Assembly (NCBI RefSeq): GCF_009687865.1
Contig: NZ_BLAE01000027.1
Location: 74,195 to 138,194, forward strand
Length of the DNA: 64,000 nt
DNA from: Acrocarpospora macrocephala
GTDB taxonomy: Bacteria > Actinomycetota > Actinomycetes > Streptosporangiales > Streptosporangiaceae
Direction: 5' to 3'
Below are positions 27,945-36,573 of the stretch, piece by piece. A model generated the notes under the pieces. That model had not been told where the DNA came from, ran no database searches, and was given only the letters and a program-made list of their open reading frames with translations. The position numbers and the translations under genes were made by a program. Positions within the stretch are counted from its first letter, which is position 1. Every line of letters starts with the position of its first letter.

Positions 27945-28023
27945 GGCGGCGACGCTATCGTATGGGCGGCCATTCGAACGCCGCGTCACCGAGCGCGCAG
28001 GGGGTGTGCGACGACTGGCCATC

Positions 28024-29253
28024 TCAGGCTCCGTACGCGATCGGGCCTGGCGCCGATGGCAGCAGGCGTCCGGCAAGGTGGGCGGCCAGCTGGCTCATCG
28101 GCTGGCCGGTGGCGAGGGAGCGACGACCGCGCACGGCGACCTGCGGCCAGTTGACCGTGAGCACGCCGCACAGCTCGTCATCCCGCGCCCAGAGGACCGC
28201 GAATCGGTCCCCGTCTTTCACGAGCTGGTGGTGAGAGCCGGTCCACGGAGTTCCGGCGATCTGGATCTTCCAGTCGTACTGGTTGCTCCAGACGTAGTCG
28301 AGCGAGAGGTGTTCGCGGGGGGATTCCGGATTCAGGATGTTGTGGGCCACGACTCCCGCCTGCTCTACCGCGCTGGTCCAGTGTTCTGACCGCAGGAGAA
28401 GCTTACGCGCGGGATGCCACCAACGCGCCGCGTCGCCTACCGCGTAGACGTTTGTCGCGTTCTGGACCCGGCCACCGGCGTCGCAGACGACGCCGGAATC
28501 GACGGCCAGTCCGGAGCCGGCCAGCCACTCGGTGTTGAGTTCGGTGCCGAGACCGGTAACGGCCACGTCGGCGGCGATCGTGCTGCCGTCGCCGAGGCGC
28601 GCGTGGAGCCGGCCGCCGCGCTCCGCGAGCTCATCGATCGTGGTCCCGAAGTGGGTGTCGACCCCGTGGCGCCGGTGCAGATCGACGAACAGCGAACCGA
28701 TCTCGGCGCCGAAGTGCCGCGCCATCGGCACCTCGGCGATGTCGACCAGGTGCACCTCGATCCCCAGACCTCGGGCGGCGGAGGCGACCTCGGCTCCGAT
28801 GAATCCGGCCCCGACCACCAGGACCGAGCGGGCACGCCGGAGAGCGGTCCGCAGGTTCATCGCGTCCTCCCAGCAACGCACGTCCAGAACCCCGGGCAGG
28901 CCCTGCCATGGCGAGGTTCTCGCCCGCGCGCCGGTGGCCACCACGAGTGCCTCCCGGTAGCCGAGCGAGCTCCCGTCGGAGAGAGCGACCTCGCGGCCGG
29001 TGACGTCGAGGCCGGTCGCCGCGACACCGAGGGTGAGCTCCAGCCGGAGGTTCTTCGCCTCCTCGGCCGTCAGCAGCGACGGGAAGACCGGTTCGTCCGC
29101 CAGCAGCACATCCTTGGACAGTGGTGGCCGGTCGTACGGGAGGTGCCGTTCGCGGTCCACGATCGTGATGCCCCCGGCGTACCCGCTGGCGCGCAGCCGC
29201 TGGGCGGTGCGGACGCCGGCGACGGAGCCGCCGACGATCAGGACGCCGGTCAC
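28024..29253 (-). CDS. ferredoxin reductase (FAD/NAD(P)-dependent)
   Basis: A 409-aa two-dinucleotide-fold flavoprotein. The FAD motif is IVGGSVAGVRTAQRLR at the N-terminus, the NAD(P) motif is VLVVGAGFIGAEVASAARGL near 145, and the second FAD motif is NVYAVGDAARW. The reductase C-terminal domain follows, with a WSNQYDWKIQIAG stretch. GTG 29253 overlaps the ferredoxin stop by 4 bp. It should pass electrons from NAD(P)H to the adjacent ferredoxin, serving the cluster's P450 and possibly the Rieske oxygenase. Confidence 0.9.
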   Translation of the reverse strand: MTGVLIVGGSVAGVRTAQRLRASGYAGGITIVDRERHLPYDRPPLSKDVLLADEPVFPSLLTAEEAKNLRLELTLGVAATGLDVTGREVALSDGSSLGYREALVVATGARARTSPWQGLPGVLDVRCWEDAMNLRTALRRARSVLVVGAGFIGAEVASAARGLGIEVHLVDIAEVPMARHFGAEIGSLFVDLHRRHGVDTHFGTTIDELAERGGRLHARLGDGSTIAADVAVTGLGTELNTEWLAGSGLAVDSGVVCDAGGRVQNATNVYAVGDAARWWHPARKLLLRSEHWTSAVEQAGVVAHNILNPESPREHLSLDYVWSNQYDWKIQIAGTPWTGSHHQLVKDGDRFAVLWARDDELCGVLTVNWPQVAVRGRRSLATGQPMSQLAAHLAGRLLPSAPGPIAYGA

Positions 29254-29447
29254 GTGCTCTCCAGCTGGAGCGCGGAGACCGGGCAGCTCGAGACGGCCAG
29301 CTCGACCCGCTGGAGGTCGGCCGCCGCGACATCCGGGCGGACCAGGCGCACGACGCCGTCCTCAGTGAGTTCGCAGTAGTCGTCGGCCTCGAAGACGCAG
29401 TTGCCGTAGCCCTCGCACAGCTCGAGGTCGACGGTAAGTCGGATCAC
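29250..29447 (-). CDS. 3Fe-4S-type ferredoxin of P450 systems
   Basis: A 65-aa ferredoxin. The cluster motif is CEGYGNC followed by a third Cys in SSCPVSAL. The first segment lacks the fourth Cys of 4Fe-4S types, as in actinomycete P450 ferredoxins; Tyr occupies the position that is often His. I start at GTG 29447, which follows GAGGGGAG at good spacing. A longer start at 29507 would run through the operator. It forms an operon with the reductase and is divergent from the Rieske oxygenase gene. Confidence 0.88.
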   Translation of the reverse strand: MIRLTVDLELCEGYGNCVFEADDYCELTEDGVVRLVRPDVAAADLQRVELAVSSCPVSALQLEST

Positions 29448-29467
29448 CCGTGCTCCCCTCTCGTGAT

Positions 29468-29588
29468 CATACACCACGAGTGCTGATGGATTGAATTGCA
29501 AGTACAATCCGTGTCGCTACCTATGCCCGTCTAGGGGAGTTTGACCTTGACACCCACAACGCGCGAGTGAAAGCATACACCATGAGTG
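29468..29588. promoter_or_regulatory. divergent promoter region between ferredoxin and Rieske genes
   Basis: Holds a 17-bp element TTGAATTGCAAGTACAA (29491-29507) related to the other cluster dyads, 44 bp before the ferredoxin start. It also holds two copies of CATACACCAYGAGTG at 29468-29482 (C in the variable position) and 29574-29588 (T). Toward the Rieske gene there is a TTGACA box (29547-29552), with the second copy starting 27 bp beyond it. Confidence 0.45.
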
Positions 29589-29628
29589 TAAACGATCAAC
29601 GCCGTTTCTCGGCGGGAAGGGAGCGTTC

Positions 29629-30828
29629 GTGACCACCGAGACCCAGTCACCGAACCGCCGTTCTCCCCGGCAGCGCCACTCCAAGGCGGTCGACGTGGCG
29701 CGACGCGGCCTCTCCCTGGTGATGAACCACTCGAACGAGCAGGCCGACGCGGTCTACGAGCAGCCCGCGAGCCGGTACCTCGACCTGGACCGGTTCGAAC
29801 GGGAGAAGCGGGTGCTGTTCCGCGAGCGGCCGGTCTTCGCCGGGCTCAGCGTGGAGCTGCCGACCCCAGGGTCGTACAAGACCCTCGACCTGCCCGGCTG
29901 CCCCCTGGTCATCGCCCGCCAGGCGGATGGCTCGCTGCGCGCCTTCGTCAACGCCTGCCTGCACCGCGGCGCCAACGTCGCCTACGACGCCGGGTCGGCG
30001 CGGACCTTCGTCTGCAAGTTCCACGGCTGGGCCTACAACCTGGACGGCACGCTGCGCAAAGTACGCGGCGGGGACAACTTCGGGCAGCTCGACCCCGGGT
30101 GCACCGGGCTCGCGCAGGTCGCGGTGGCCGAGAAGTACGGGCTGATCTTCGTGCGCGGGACGCGCCTGGCCGAGGCCCCGGAGCCGATCGACGTCGACGA
30201 GGTGCTGTGCGGGCTCGGACCGCAGTTCGCCGAGTGGAGCCTGGAGATGGACCTGTCCGCGCCGGCCATCCACCCGCCGGTCGTCACCGCGTCGAACTGG
30301 AAGCTGGCCGTCGACGGCTATCTGGAGCCGTACCACTTCGCCTCGCTGCACAAGACGACCGTCGCCAAGTACAACAACTCCAACCAGGCCACCGTCGACA
30401 TCCACGGGCCCCACGTCATGAGCGGCTTCCTCGGCCGCAAGATCAATGAGCTCGCCGAGATCGACGAGGGCGAGTGGCCCCTGATGCGCCACGTGCAGCT
30501 CATCTACTTCCTGTTCCCCAACGTCATCCTGTCGGTCATGCAGGATCACGTGGAGTATTCGCTGATCCTGCCCGGCCGGTCGGTCGCGGAGAACGTGATG
30601 CACCACAACTACTTCGCCTACACCGACTGGGCGAACGAGGACGTGCACCACAAGCGCTTCCACAACACGCAGTGGATCCTCACCGCCGAAGACATCCCGA
30701 TGGCCGAGGAGTGCCATCGCAACATCGCCCAGGGCGCCATCGACAAGTTCTACTTCGGCCGCAACGAGCCCGCGTTGCAGCACTTCCACAAGACCATCGA
30801 GACGGAGTTGGCCGCGGCCCAGCACTGA
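29629..30828 (+). CDS. Rieske non-heme iron oxygenase, large subunit
   Basis: A 399-aa ring-hydroxylating-type oxygenase. The Rieske [2Fe-2S] ligands are C110/H112 (CLHRG) and C129/H132 (CKFHGW). The catalytic domain carries NWK (223-225), then DGYLEPYHFASLH with the iron ligands H236 and H241 and the bridging-type D229. No beta subunit or dedicated reductase is encoded next to it; the ferredoxin/reductase pair upstream on the opposite strand is the obvious partner. GTG 29629 follows GGGAAGGGAG. It likely makes the initial oxygenation or demethylation of the substrate, which is not known to be aromatic. Confidence 0.88.
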   Translation: MTTETQSPNRRSPRQRHSKAVDVARRGLSLVMNHSNEQADAVYEQPASRYLDLDRFEREKRVLFRERPVFAGLSVELPTPGSYKTLDLPGCPLVIARQADGSLRAFVNACLHRGANVAYDAGSARTFVCKFHGWAYNLDGTLRKVRGGDNFGQLDPGCTGLAQVAVAEKYGLIFVRGTRLAEAPEPIDVDEVLCGLGPQFAEWSLEMDLSAPAIHPPVVTASNWKLAVDGYLEPYHFASLHKTTVAKYNNSNQATVDIHGPHVMSGFLGRKINELAEIDEGEWPLMRHVQLIYFLFPNVILSVMQDHVEYSLILPGRSVAENVMHHNYFAYTDWANEDVHHKRFHNTQWILTAEDIPMAEECHRNIAQGAIDKFYFGRNEPALQHFHKTIETELAAAQH

Positions 30829-30862
30829 CCGGCCCGACCACCTCCGCCCAAGGGAGATCCAC

Positions 30863-32158
30863 GTGTCACAGCACCCCCACCCCAACCACGTCCCGGCGCC
30901 CCTGCAGTACGCGGACAAGCTGCACTTCGGGCCGACGACCAACGACACCCACGAGGGCATCGACACCAACCGGATGCGCGAGCAGCGTGCCGCCCGGATG
31001 CGGGCGATCATGCGCGCCGCGAACATCCCGGCACTGCTCGTGACGGGCGCGGAGAACGTCCGGTACCTCTGCGGTTTCTTCTGGTCGGAGTTCCAGCTCC
31101 AGGCAGGCTACGCGCTGTTCTTCGTGGATCATCCCCCGGTGGTCTTCGCACCGGCGGGCTCCTATCACCAGATGCCGGACCAGGCCCCGTGGATCCCCGA
31201 GTGGCGGATCGCGCGTACCTGGCTGGAGGGGCCGGTGCCGGAGTCGGCCGCCGAGGCGGAAGCCAAGCTGTTCGCCGACGGGATCGCCGCGGAGCTGAAC
31301 GAGCGCGGCCTCGGCCGGGAGCCGCTGGCCGTCAGCGAGTTCGGCGAGCGGGCGGTGTCCGCCCTGATTGGCATGGGCATCGAGGTACGTCCGGGGCTGC
31401 CGCTGCTCATGGAGAGCGCCCGCATCAAGACGCCCGACGAGATCAACTGCCTCAAGATGATCGCCTCCATCAGCTCCTCCGGCTTTCATCGGGCGCTGGA
31501 GACCCTCCGGCCGGGCGTCCTGCAGAGCACGGTCGCCAAGGAGGTCAAGCGCGCCGTCGAAGACGGCGGCGCCGAGTTCGGGGCGTCGAAGGTGATGGCC
31601 GGCCCGCTGGCGTTCGAGCGCGGCATCAGCAGCAGCGACCGGCGCATCGAGTACGGCGACCTGGCCTACGTGCTCACCTGCGGCAGCTCCTACCTCGGCT
31701 ACACGGCGTGCCTCTACCGGCAGTACATCGTCGGCCGCCGCCCGACCGCCGAGGAGTCCGGCTGGTACGACACGCTGCGGGACCGGCTCGACTCGGTGAT
31801 CGGCGAGCTGCGGCCCGGGGCCAGCACGGCCGACGCCGCCAGGCACTTCGCGCCCGCGAGCAAGTGGGGTTACACCGACGAGGCGGAGCTGCTCACCATC
31901 GAGTTCGGGCACGGCATCGGCCTGGTGAACGCCGGGTCGCGGTTCGTGCACTACAACCCGCCGATCATCAACCGGCAGTGGTCCTTCGAACACCCGGAGG
32001 AGATCCAGCCCGGCATGGTGATCGCGGTCGAGGGGATCGAGGGCGTGCACCGCAAGCAGGGCGTGCGTCTTGAGACGATGGTGGTGATCACCGAAAACGG
32101 CCCGGAGGCGATCGACTTCTACCCGCGTCACGAGATTCTGGCCGCCAGTGTCATCTGA
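30863..32158 (+). CDS. M24-fold (creatinase/aminopeptidase P-like) protein lacking metal-site Asp residues
   Basis: A 431-aa pita-bread-fold protein with a creatinase-type N-domain (about 40-190) and a C-terminal M24 domain (about 195-425). The canonical metal-binding DxG...GYxxD reads TCGSSYLGYTAC, so T272 and C283 replace both Asp ligands, while H350, E390 and E404 are kept. Metal-free creatinase also works in this fold without metals, and DoeA ectoine hydrolase is another non-peptidase relative. The protein is therefore probably a C-N hydrolase acting on a small amide, not a peptidase. Its stop overlaps the start of the metallo-beta-lactamase-fold gene. Confidence 0.8.
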   Translation: MSQHPHPNHVPAPLQYADKLHFGPTTNDTHEGIDTNRMREQRAARMRAIMRAANIPALLVTGAENVRYLCGFFWSEFQLQAGYALFFVDHPPVVFAPAGSYHQMPDQAPWIPEWRIARTWLEGPVPESAAEAEAKLFADGIAAELNERGLGREPLAVSEFGERAVSALIGMGIEVRPGLPLLMESARIKTPDEINCLKMIASISSSGFHRALETLRPGVLQSTVAKEVKRAVEDGGAEFGASKVMAGPLAFERGISSSDRRIEYGDLAYVLTCGSSYLGYTACLYRQYIVGRRPTAEESGWYDTLRDRLDSVIGELRPGASTADAARHFAPASKWGYTDEAELLTIEFGHGIGLVNAGSRFVHYNPPIINRQWSFEHPEEIQPGMVIAVEGIEGVHRKQGVRLETMVVITENGPEAIDFYPRHEILAASVI

Positions 32159-33200
32159 AACGGCGGTGGCCGCTCGCGCGGGGTCGTGGTCCGAGCCGGG
32201 CGCCGAGCTGGTGGCGCCCGGGGTGCACCGGATCCCGTTGCCGCTGCCGGACGAGCTCGCGGCGGTCAACGTCTACGCGCTGGAGCGCCCTGACGGGCTG
32301 ACGCTGATCGACTCGGGTCAGGCCCTCCGGCGCGCTCGTGACGACCTGAAGGACGCGCTGGCGTCTCTCGGGTACGCCCTCGGCGACGTGCGCGAGTTCC
32401 TCATCACCCACGCCCACCGCGACCACTACACCCTCGGTCCCCTGGTGCGCCGCGACCACGGTTCGCGGGTGCGCATCGGGATCCGCGAGGCGCCGGCGCT
32501 CGCGGCGGTCGGCAATCCGGACTGGCCCGCGTACGTCTCCCAGCTGGCGCTGCTCCGGGCCAACGGCGCCGAGGCCCTCGCCGACGAGATCGGCGATGAC
32601 GCCAGGGCGCAGGGAATCGCGGCCCATCAGTGGGAAGCCCCCGACTCCTGGATCGTCGACGACGAGATCATCGAGGTCGGCGAACGACGGCTGCAGGCCA
32701 TCCCGACCCCCGGCCACACCCAGGGCCATCTTGTCTTCCATGACGAGCAGGCGGATCTGCTCTTCGCCGGTGATCACGTGCTCCCGCACATCACCCCGTC
32801 CATCGGCCTGGAACCGGTCCCCGGACGATCGCCGCTGCGCGACTTCCTCGGGGCGCTGCGCCGGGTGCGGCGGCTCCCGGACGCGCTGCTGCTGCCGGCG
32901 CACGGCCCGGTCTCGCCGTCCTCCCACGCCCGCGTCGACGAGCTCCTGCGCCATCATGACGAGCGACTCCGCAACACGCTGGCGGCCGTGCGTGCGGGGC
33001 GTACGACCGGGTTCGAGGTCGCAGCCAAGCTCCCCTGGACCCGGCGGCAGGCCGCCCTCGACGAGCTGCCGGTCTTCCACCAGATGCTCGCGGTCGTGGA
33101 AACGTCCGCACACCTGGAGCTTCTCGTCGAGCAGAACCTGCTCACGCAGACCTTCGACAGTGGCGTCGTCACCTACGTCTCCCGGGAGGCTGAGCAGTGA
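32148..33200 (+). CDS. metallo-beta-lactamase-fold hydrolase
   Basis: A 350-aa MBL-fold protein. Zinc ligands are HAHRDH (H88, H90, D92, H93), PTPGHTQGH (H190) and FAGDH (D209), followed by a late LLPAHGP His. The C-terminal ~110 residues form a helical extension with a winged-helix-like shape, as in the LACTB2/glyoxalase II-like group. It overlaps the M24-fold gene by 11 bp and the CaiB-family gene by 4 bp. A thioester- or lactone-hydrolysing role would suit an acyl-CoA pathway. Confidence 0.85.
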   Translation: MSSETAVAARAGSWSEPGAELVAPGVHRIPLPLPDELAAVNVYALERPDGLTLIDSGQALRRARDDLKDALASLGYALGDVREFLITHAHRDHYTLGPLVRRDHGSRVRIGIREAPALAAVGNPDWPAYVSQLALLRANGAEALADEIGDDARAQGIAAHQWEAPDSWIVDDEIIEVGERRLQAIPTPGHTQGHLVFHDEQADLLFAGDHVLPHITPSIGLEPVPGRSPLRDFLGALRRVRRLPDALLLPAHGPVSPSSHARVDELLRHHDERLRNTLAAVRAGRTTGFEVAAKLPWTRRQAALDELPVFHQMLAVVETSAHLELLVEQNLLTQTFDSGVVTYVSREAEQ

Positions 33201-34378
33201 GTCTCCTCGACGGGATGCGGATCCTGGACCTGTCGACATTCTCGCCGGTTCGATTCGGCACCACCGTGCTGGCCGATCTCGGCGCCGACGTCATCCAGAT
33301 CGACCGGCCGCGCTCCTCGTACCCGGACGACGTGCCGATGCTCACCTCCATCGAGCATCCGCGCTGGCTCTGGCACAGCCGCAACAAGCGGAGCATCGGC
33401 CTGAACCTCAAGCACGACGGGGCCCGACAGGTGCTCCTGCGCCTCGTCGAGGACGCGGATGTCGTCATCGAGGGCTTCGCACCCGGCACGGCCGCGCGAC
33501 TCGGCCTCGACTACGGTTCACTGACCAAGGTGAAGAAAGACCTGGTCTACGCCTCCGTGACCGGCTTCGGGCAGACCGGTCCGTACGCCGGTCTTGGCGG
33601 CCACGAGATGAACTATCAGGCGATGGGAGGGGTTACCGCAGCCATGGCCGCCGCCCACCGGGGCGACCCGGCGATCCTCCCATTCCCCTTGAGCGACTCC
33701 GTCGCGAGCCTGTACGCGGCTGTCGCGGTGCTCGCCGCCGTCCACCGGCGGGACCGCACCGGCCTCGGCGCCTGCGTGGACATCTCGATCCAGGATGCCG
33801 TGGTCTCGCTCTTCGGCTACGACGCGCAGTACTTCTGGCAGCAGGGCATCACCGACCCGTCGGAGATCGAGGAGCTGGGCGGCTCCCCGGCGAACGGCGC
33901 CTACGCCACCGCGGACGGCAAGGCGGTCGTTCTGGGCGCGGTGGAGCCCTCGGTGTGGCAGCGGTTCTGCGCCGCGGTCGGGCGGCCGGATCTCGAAACG
34001 GCGCTGCTCGCGCCCGAGGAGCACGAACGGGTGCGGTGCGAGCTGGTGGCGATCTTCGCCCAGCGGTCGCGGGCGCAGTGGCAGAAGGTCGGCGAGCAGG
34101 GCGGACTGGGCCTCACGCCGGTGCTCTCGCTGACCGACCTGCTGACCGATCCGCATATCGAACATCGTGGCCTGGTCAACGAGGTGGAGCACCCGACGCT
34201 CGGCTTGGTGCGGCAACTCGCGACACCGATCAACGTGGACGGCGGAATGCCGCCCTCGCGGTGGTTCGAGGTCCCGGGTGGGCATACCCGGGTTCTCCTG
34301 GACGAACTCGGCATCGACGAGTCCGCGCGAACCGCTCTCTACAAAGCCGAAGCGGTGTTCGACGCCGAGCAGCCGTAG
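33197..34378 (+). CDS. CaiB/BaiF family III CoA-transferase or racemase-like protein
   Basis: A 393-aa protein of the CoA-transferase III fold. N-terminal LADLGADVIQIDRP and GLNLKHDGARQVLLRLVEDADVVIEGF are canonical. The active-site stretch reads GGHEMNYQAMGG: H136 is present, but the Asp that is the transferase nucleophile is Glu (E137). A downstream D167 in LSDSVAS could be the AMACR partner. The chemistry may thus be racemisation or something altered rather than CoA transfer. It overlaps the hydrolase gene by 4 bp and ends the catabolic cluster. Confidence 0.78.
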   Translation: MSLLDGMRILDLSTFSPVRFGTTVLADLGADVIQIDRPRSSYPDDVPMLTSIEHPRWLWHSRNKRSIGLNLKHDGARQVLLRLVEDADVVIEGFAPGTAARLGLDYGSLTKVKKDLVYASVTGFGQTGPYAGLGGHEMNYQAMGGVTAAMAAAHRGDPAILPFPLSDSVASLYAAVAVLAAVHRRDRTGLGACVDISIQDAVVSLFGYDAQYFWQQGITDPSEIEELGGSPANGAYATADGKAVVLGAVEPSVWQRFCAAVGRPDLETALLAPEEHERVRCELVAIFAQRSRAQWQKVGEQGGLGLTPVLSLTDLLTDPHIEHRGLVNEVEHPTLGLVRQLATPINVDGGMPPSRWFEVPGGHTRVLLDELGIDESARTALYKAEAVFDAEQP

Positions 34379-34501
34379 TACCCGTAGTACTGGAGAGCTA
34401 CCCGGGAGGTGCGCTCCCCAGCGGGAGGCCGACCACGAGGGGGGATCCGTAAGTTTCGGTGCCGTCAGCACGAGAATCCGGCCCGGAAGGATCCCTTCCC
34501 C

Positions 34502-35422
34502 GTGGCGTCCCACCTCCGCAGCATCCTGCTCTCCACACTCGTCACCGCCTCCCTGGCCGGGCCGGTGTCGGGTGCGGCCCGCCCCTCGGCCGTCCCGGCG
34601 CCCGCACCCGCCGCCTTCCCCCCACTTCGGGTCGCGACCCTCGCCGAGCGGTACGCCACCAGCCGCGACGGCATCCGCGCGGCCGAGCGGATGGCCGCTG
34701 GCCACGGCCATCGATGGCGGGCCGCGATGCTGCGCGCCATGGCCGATCCGGCGCGGCAGTTCCTGTCCTTCGACGGCCGCGACGGGGGCCGCGCCGTAGA
34801 GGTCTTCGGCGACCTGTCCCAGGCCGAGCGGATCGCGGTGCTGGTCCCCGGCTCCGATACCAATCTCGACAAGTACGGACTCCTGCGCGGCGGCTCGCTG
34901 CGACTGCGGCAGGCGCTCGGCGACCGGTCCGCGGTCATCGCCTGGCTCGGATACGCGACGCCCAGCACGGTGAGCGCCGACGCGCTGACCACCGGCCGCG
35001 CCGCCCAGGCCGCCCCTGACCTCCGTGCTTTCGTGCGGGAGCTGCGTTCGGCCAAGCCCGCCGCCCGCATCTCCGTCGTGTGCCACTCCTACGGCTCGGT
35101 GGTCTGCGGACAGGCCGCGTCCGGGCTGGACGTCACCGACATCGTCCTGTACGGCAGCCCGGGCGTCTGCGTCGACAACGCCGCCGCGCTGCACACCCGG
35201 GCCACCGTCTGGGCCGGCCGCAGCAGCGACGACTGGGTCGCCGGTGTGCCCTTCGCCGCGGTCGTATTCGGGACCGACCCGGTCTCGCCCGAGTTCGGCG
35301 CCCGGGTCTTCGCGGCGGGCGACGGCGGCCACAGCGACTACCTGAGACCCGGCGTGGCCTTGGAGAACGTCGCCCGGATCGTCTCCGGACAGGCCCCGTC
35401 CGAGGAGGGCCGTCGTGCGTGA
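34502..35422 (+). CDS. secreted alpha/beta hydrolase (DUF1023 type)
   Basis: A 306-aa exported protein: signal peptide of about 30 residues (SHLRSILLSTLVTASLAGPVSGAA), then an alpha/beta-hydrolase fold. The nucleophile elbow is CHSYGS and the late catalytic His is in GGHSDYL; VLVPGSDTNLDKYG is the family oxyanion region. I start at GTG 34502, about 11 nt after GGAAGG, because this puts the signal peptide at the N-terminus. The stop overlaps the acyltransferase gene by 8 bp, suggesting they act together on a cell-surface acyl or ester substrate. Confidence 0.8.
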   Translation: MASHLRSILLSTLVTASLAGPVSGAARPSAVPAPAPAAFPPLRVATLAERYATSRDGIRAAERMAAGHGHRWRAAMLRAMADPARQFLSFDGRDGGRAVEVFGDLSQAERIAVLVPGSDTNLDKYGLLRGGSLRLRQALGDRSAVIAWLGYATPSTVSADALTTGRAAQAAPDLRAFVRELRSAKPAARISVVCHSYGSVVCGQAASGLDVTDIVLYGSPGVCVDNAAALHTRATVWAGRSSDDWVAGVPFAAVVFGTDPVSPEFGARVFAAGDGGHSDYLRPGVALENVARIVSGQAPSEEGRRA

Positions 35423-36557
35423 CATCATCCGGCGGATCGACGCCGCGACCCCGCCCGAACGTGACCGCCCAACTGACACGCTGCGAGCCCTCGCCATCCT
35501 CGGCGTGGTGCTCGGCCACTGGCTGGTGACCTCCCTGGTCGCCGACAGCGGCACCCTGCACACCGCCAGCCCGCTCCGGTACACGCCCCAACTCGCCCCC
35601 GTCTCCTGGCTGTTCCAGACGCTGGCGGTCTTCTTCCTGGTCGGCGGGCAGGTGGGCGCGAAGAGTTATGCCTGCACCCGCGGGACCTACGGGCAATGGC
35701 TCGGCACCCGGATCGCCCGGCTGTCTCGCCCGATCGCCGCAGTGCTGGTGGTGTGGACCGTGGCGGCGGGCGTGATGCTCGCGGCCGGTGCCGACCAGGG
35801 GACCGTGCGCGCACTGGTCAAGCTGGTGTGGTCCCCGCTGTGGTTCCTGCTCGTCTTCGCGGCGCTGACGGCGGCGACCCCGCTGGTCGCCCGCCTGCAC
35901 CCGCTGTGGCCGCTCGCCGCCGTCGCGCTCGTGGACCTCATCAGGTACGGTCTGGGCGGCCCCGCCTGGGTCGGCTGGGTCAATGTGGTGGCCGGTTGGC
36001 TGGTGCCGTACTGCCTGGGCGCGGCCTGGGCCCGAGGCCGGCTGCGGAGCCGTACAGCCGGATGGGTTTTGCTGTTCGGCGGCGCGGCCGTCACCGGCGG
36101 GCTGGTCCGGTGGGTCGGCTACCCGGCCGCCATGGTCGGGGTGCCCGGCGCGGAGATCTCCAACCTCGACCCGCCCACCCTCGCGGTCGTGGCCTTCGGG
36201 CTCGCCCAGTGCGGGGCAGCTTTGCTGCTGCTTGGCCCGCTGAGGCGGGTGCTGCGCCGCCCCGCCGCCTGGGCCGCGGTGGCGCTGGTGAACCTATCCA
36301 CGATGACGATCTTTCTCTGGCACCAGACCGCCATGATCGCGGTGACGGCGATCGCCCTGGCTGCGGGCGGGGCGCTGCCGGGTCTGCACACTGTCCCCGA
36401 CGGCACCGGCTGGGTGCTCGCCCGGCTGGCCTGGCTGCCGGTGTTCGCGGGGGCGCTGCTGGTGTGCTGGGCCGCGTTTCGGAGCTATGAGCGGAGACCG
36501 CCGGGAAAGCGCGGCGGTGTCCGGCCCGTCCCAACACCGGCTGGGTTGCGTGGTTAG
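35415..36557 (+). CDS. membrane acyltransferase 3 family protein
   Basis: A 380-aa polytopic protein with about ten membrane helices and the acyltransferase-3 start TLRALAILGVVLGHWLV, including the conserved His. NLSTMTIFLWHQTAM near the C-terminus is also typical. This family O-acylates cell-surface or secreted glycans, lipids or antibiotics. GTG 35415 lies inside the end of the hydrolase gene, so the pair is translationally coupled. A histidine kinase gene follows directly. Confidence 0.85.
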   Translation: MRDIIRRIDAATPPERDRPTDTLRALAILGVVLGHWLVTSLVADSGTLHTASPLRYTPQLAPVSWLFQTLAVFFLVGGQVGAKSYACTRGTYGQWLGTRIARLSRPIAAVLVVWTVAAGVMLAAGADQGTVRALVKLVWSPLWFLLVFAALTAATPLVARLHPLWPLAAVALVDLIRYGLGGPAWVGWVNVVAGWLVPYCLGAAWARGRLRSRTAGWVLLFGGAAVTGGLVRWVGYPAAMVGVPGAEISNLDPPTLAVVAFGLAQCGAALLLLGPLRRVLRRPAAWAAVALVNLSTMTIFLWHQTAMIAVTAIALAAGGALPGLHTVPDGTGWVLARLAWLPVFAGALLVCWAAFRSYERRPPGKRGGVRPVPTPAGLRG

Positions 36558-36573
36558 GGTGGACCTTCGCGCA

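Noticed and set aside
32596..34452. 618-codon plus-strand frame overlapping the MBL-fold and CaiB-family genes
   Set aside because: Arg/Pro/Ser-rich shadow of two well-supported genes in another frame.
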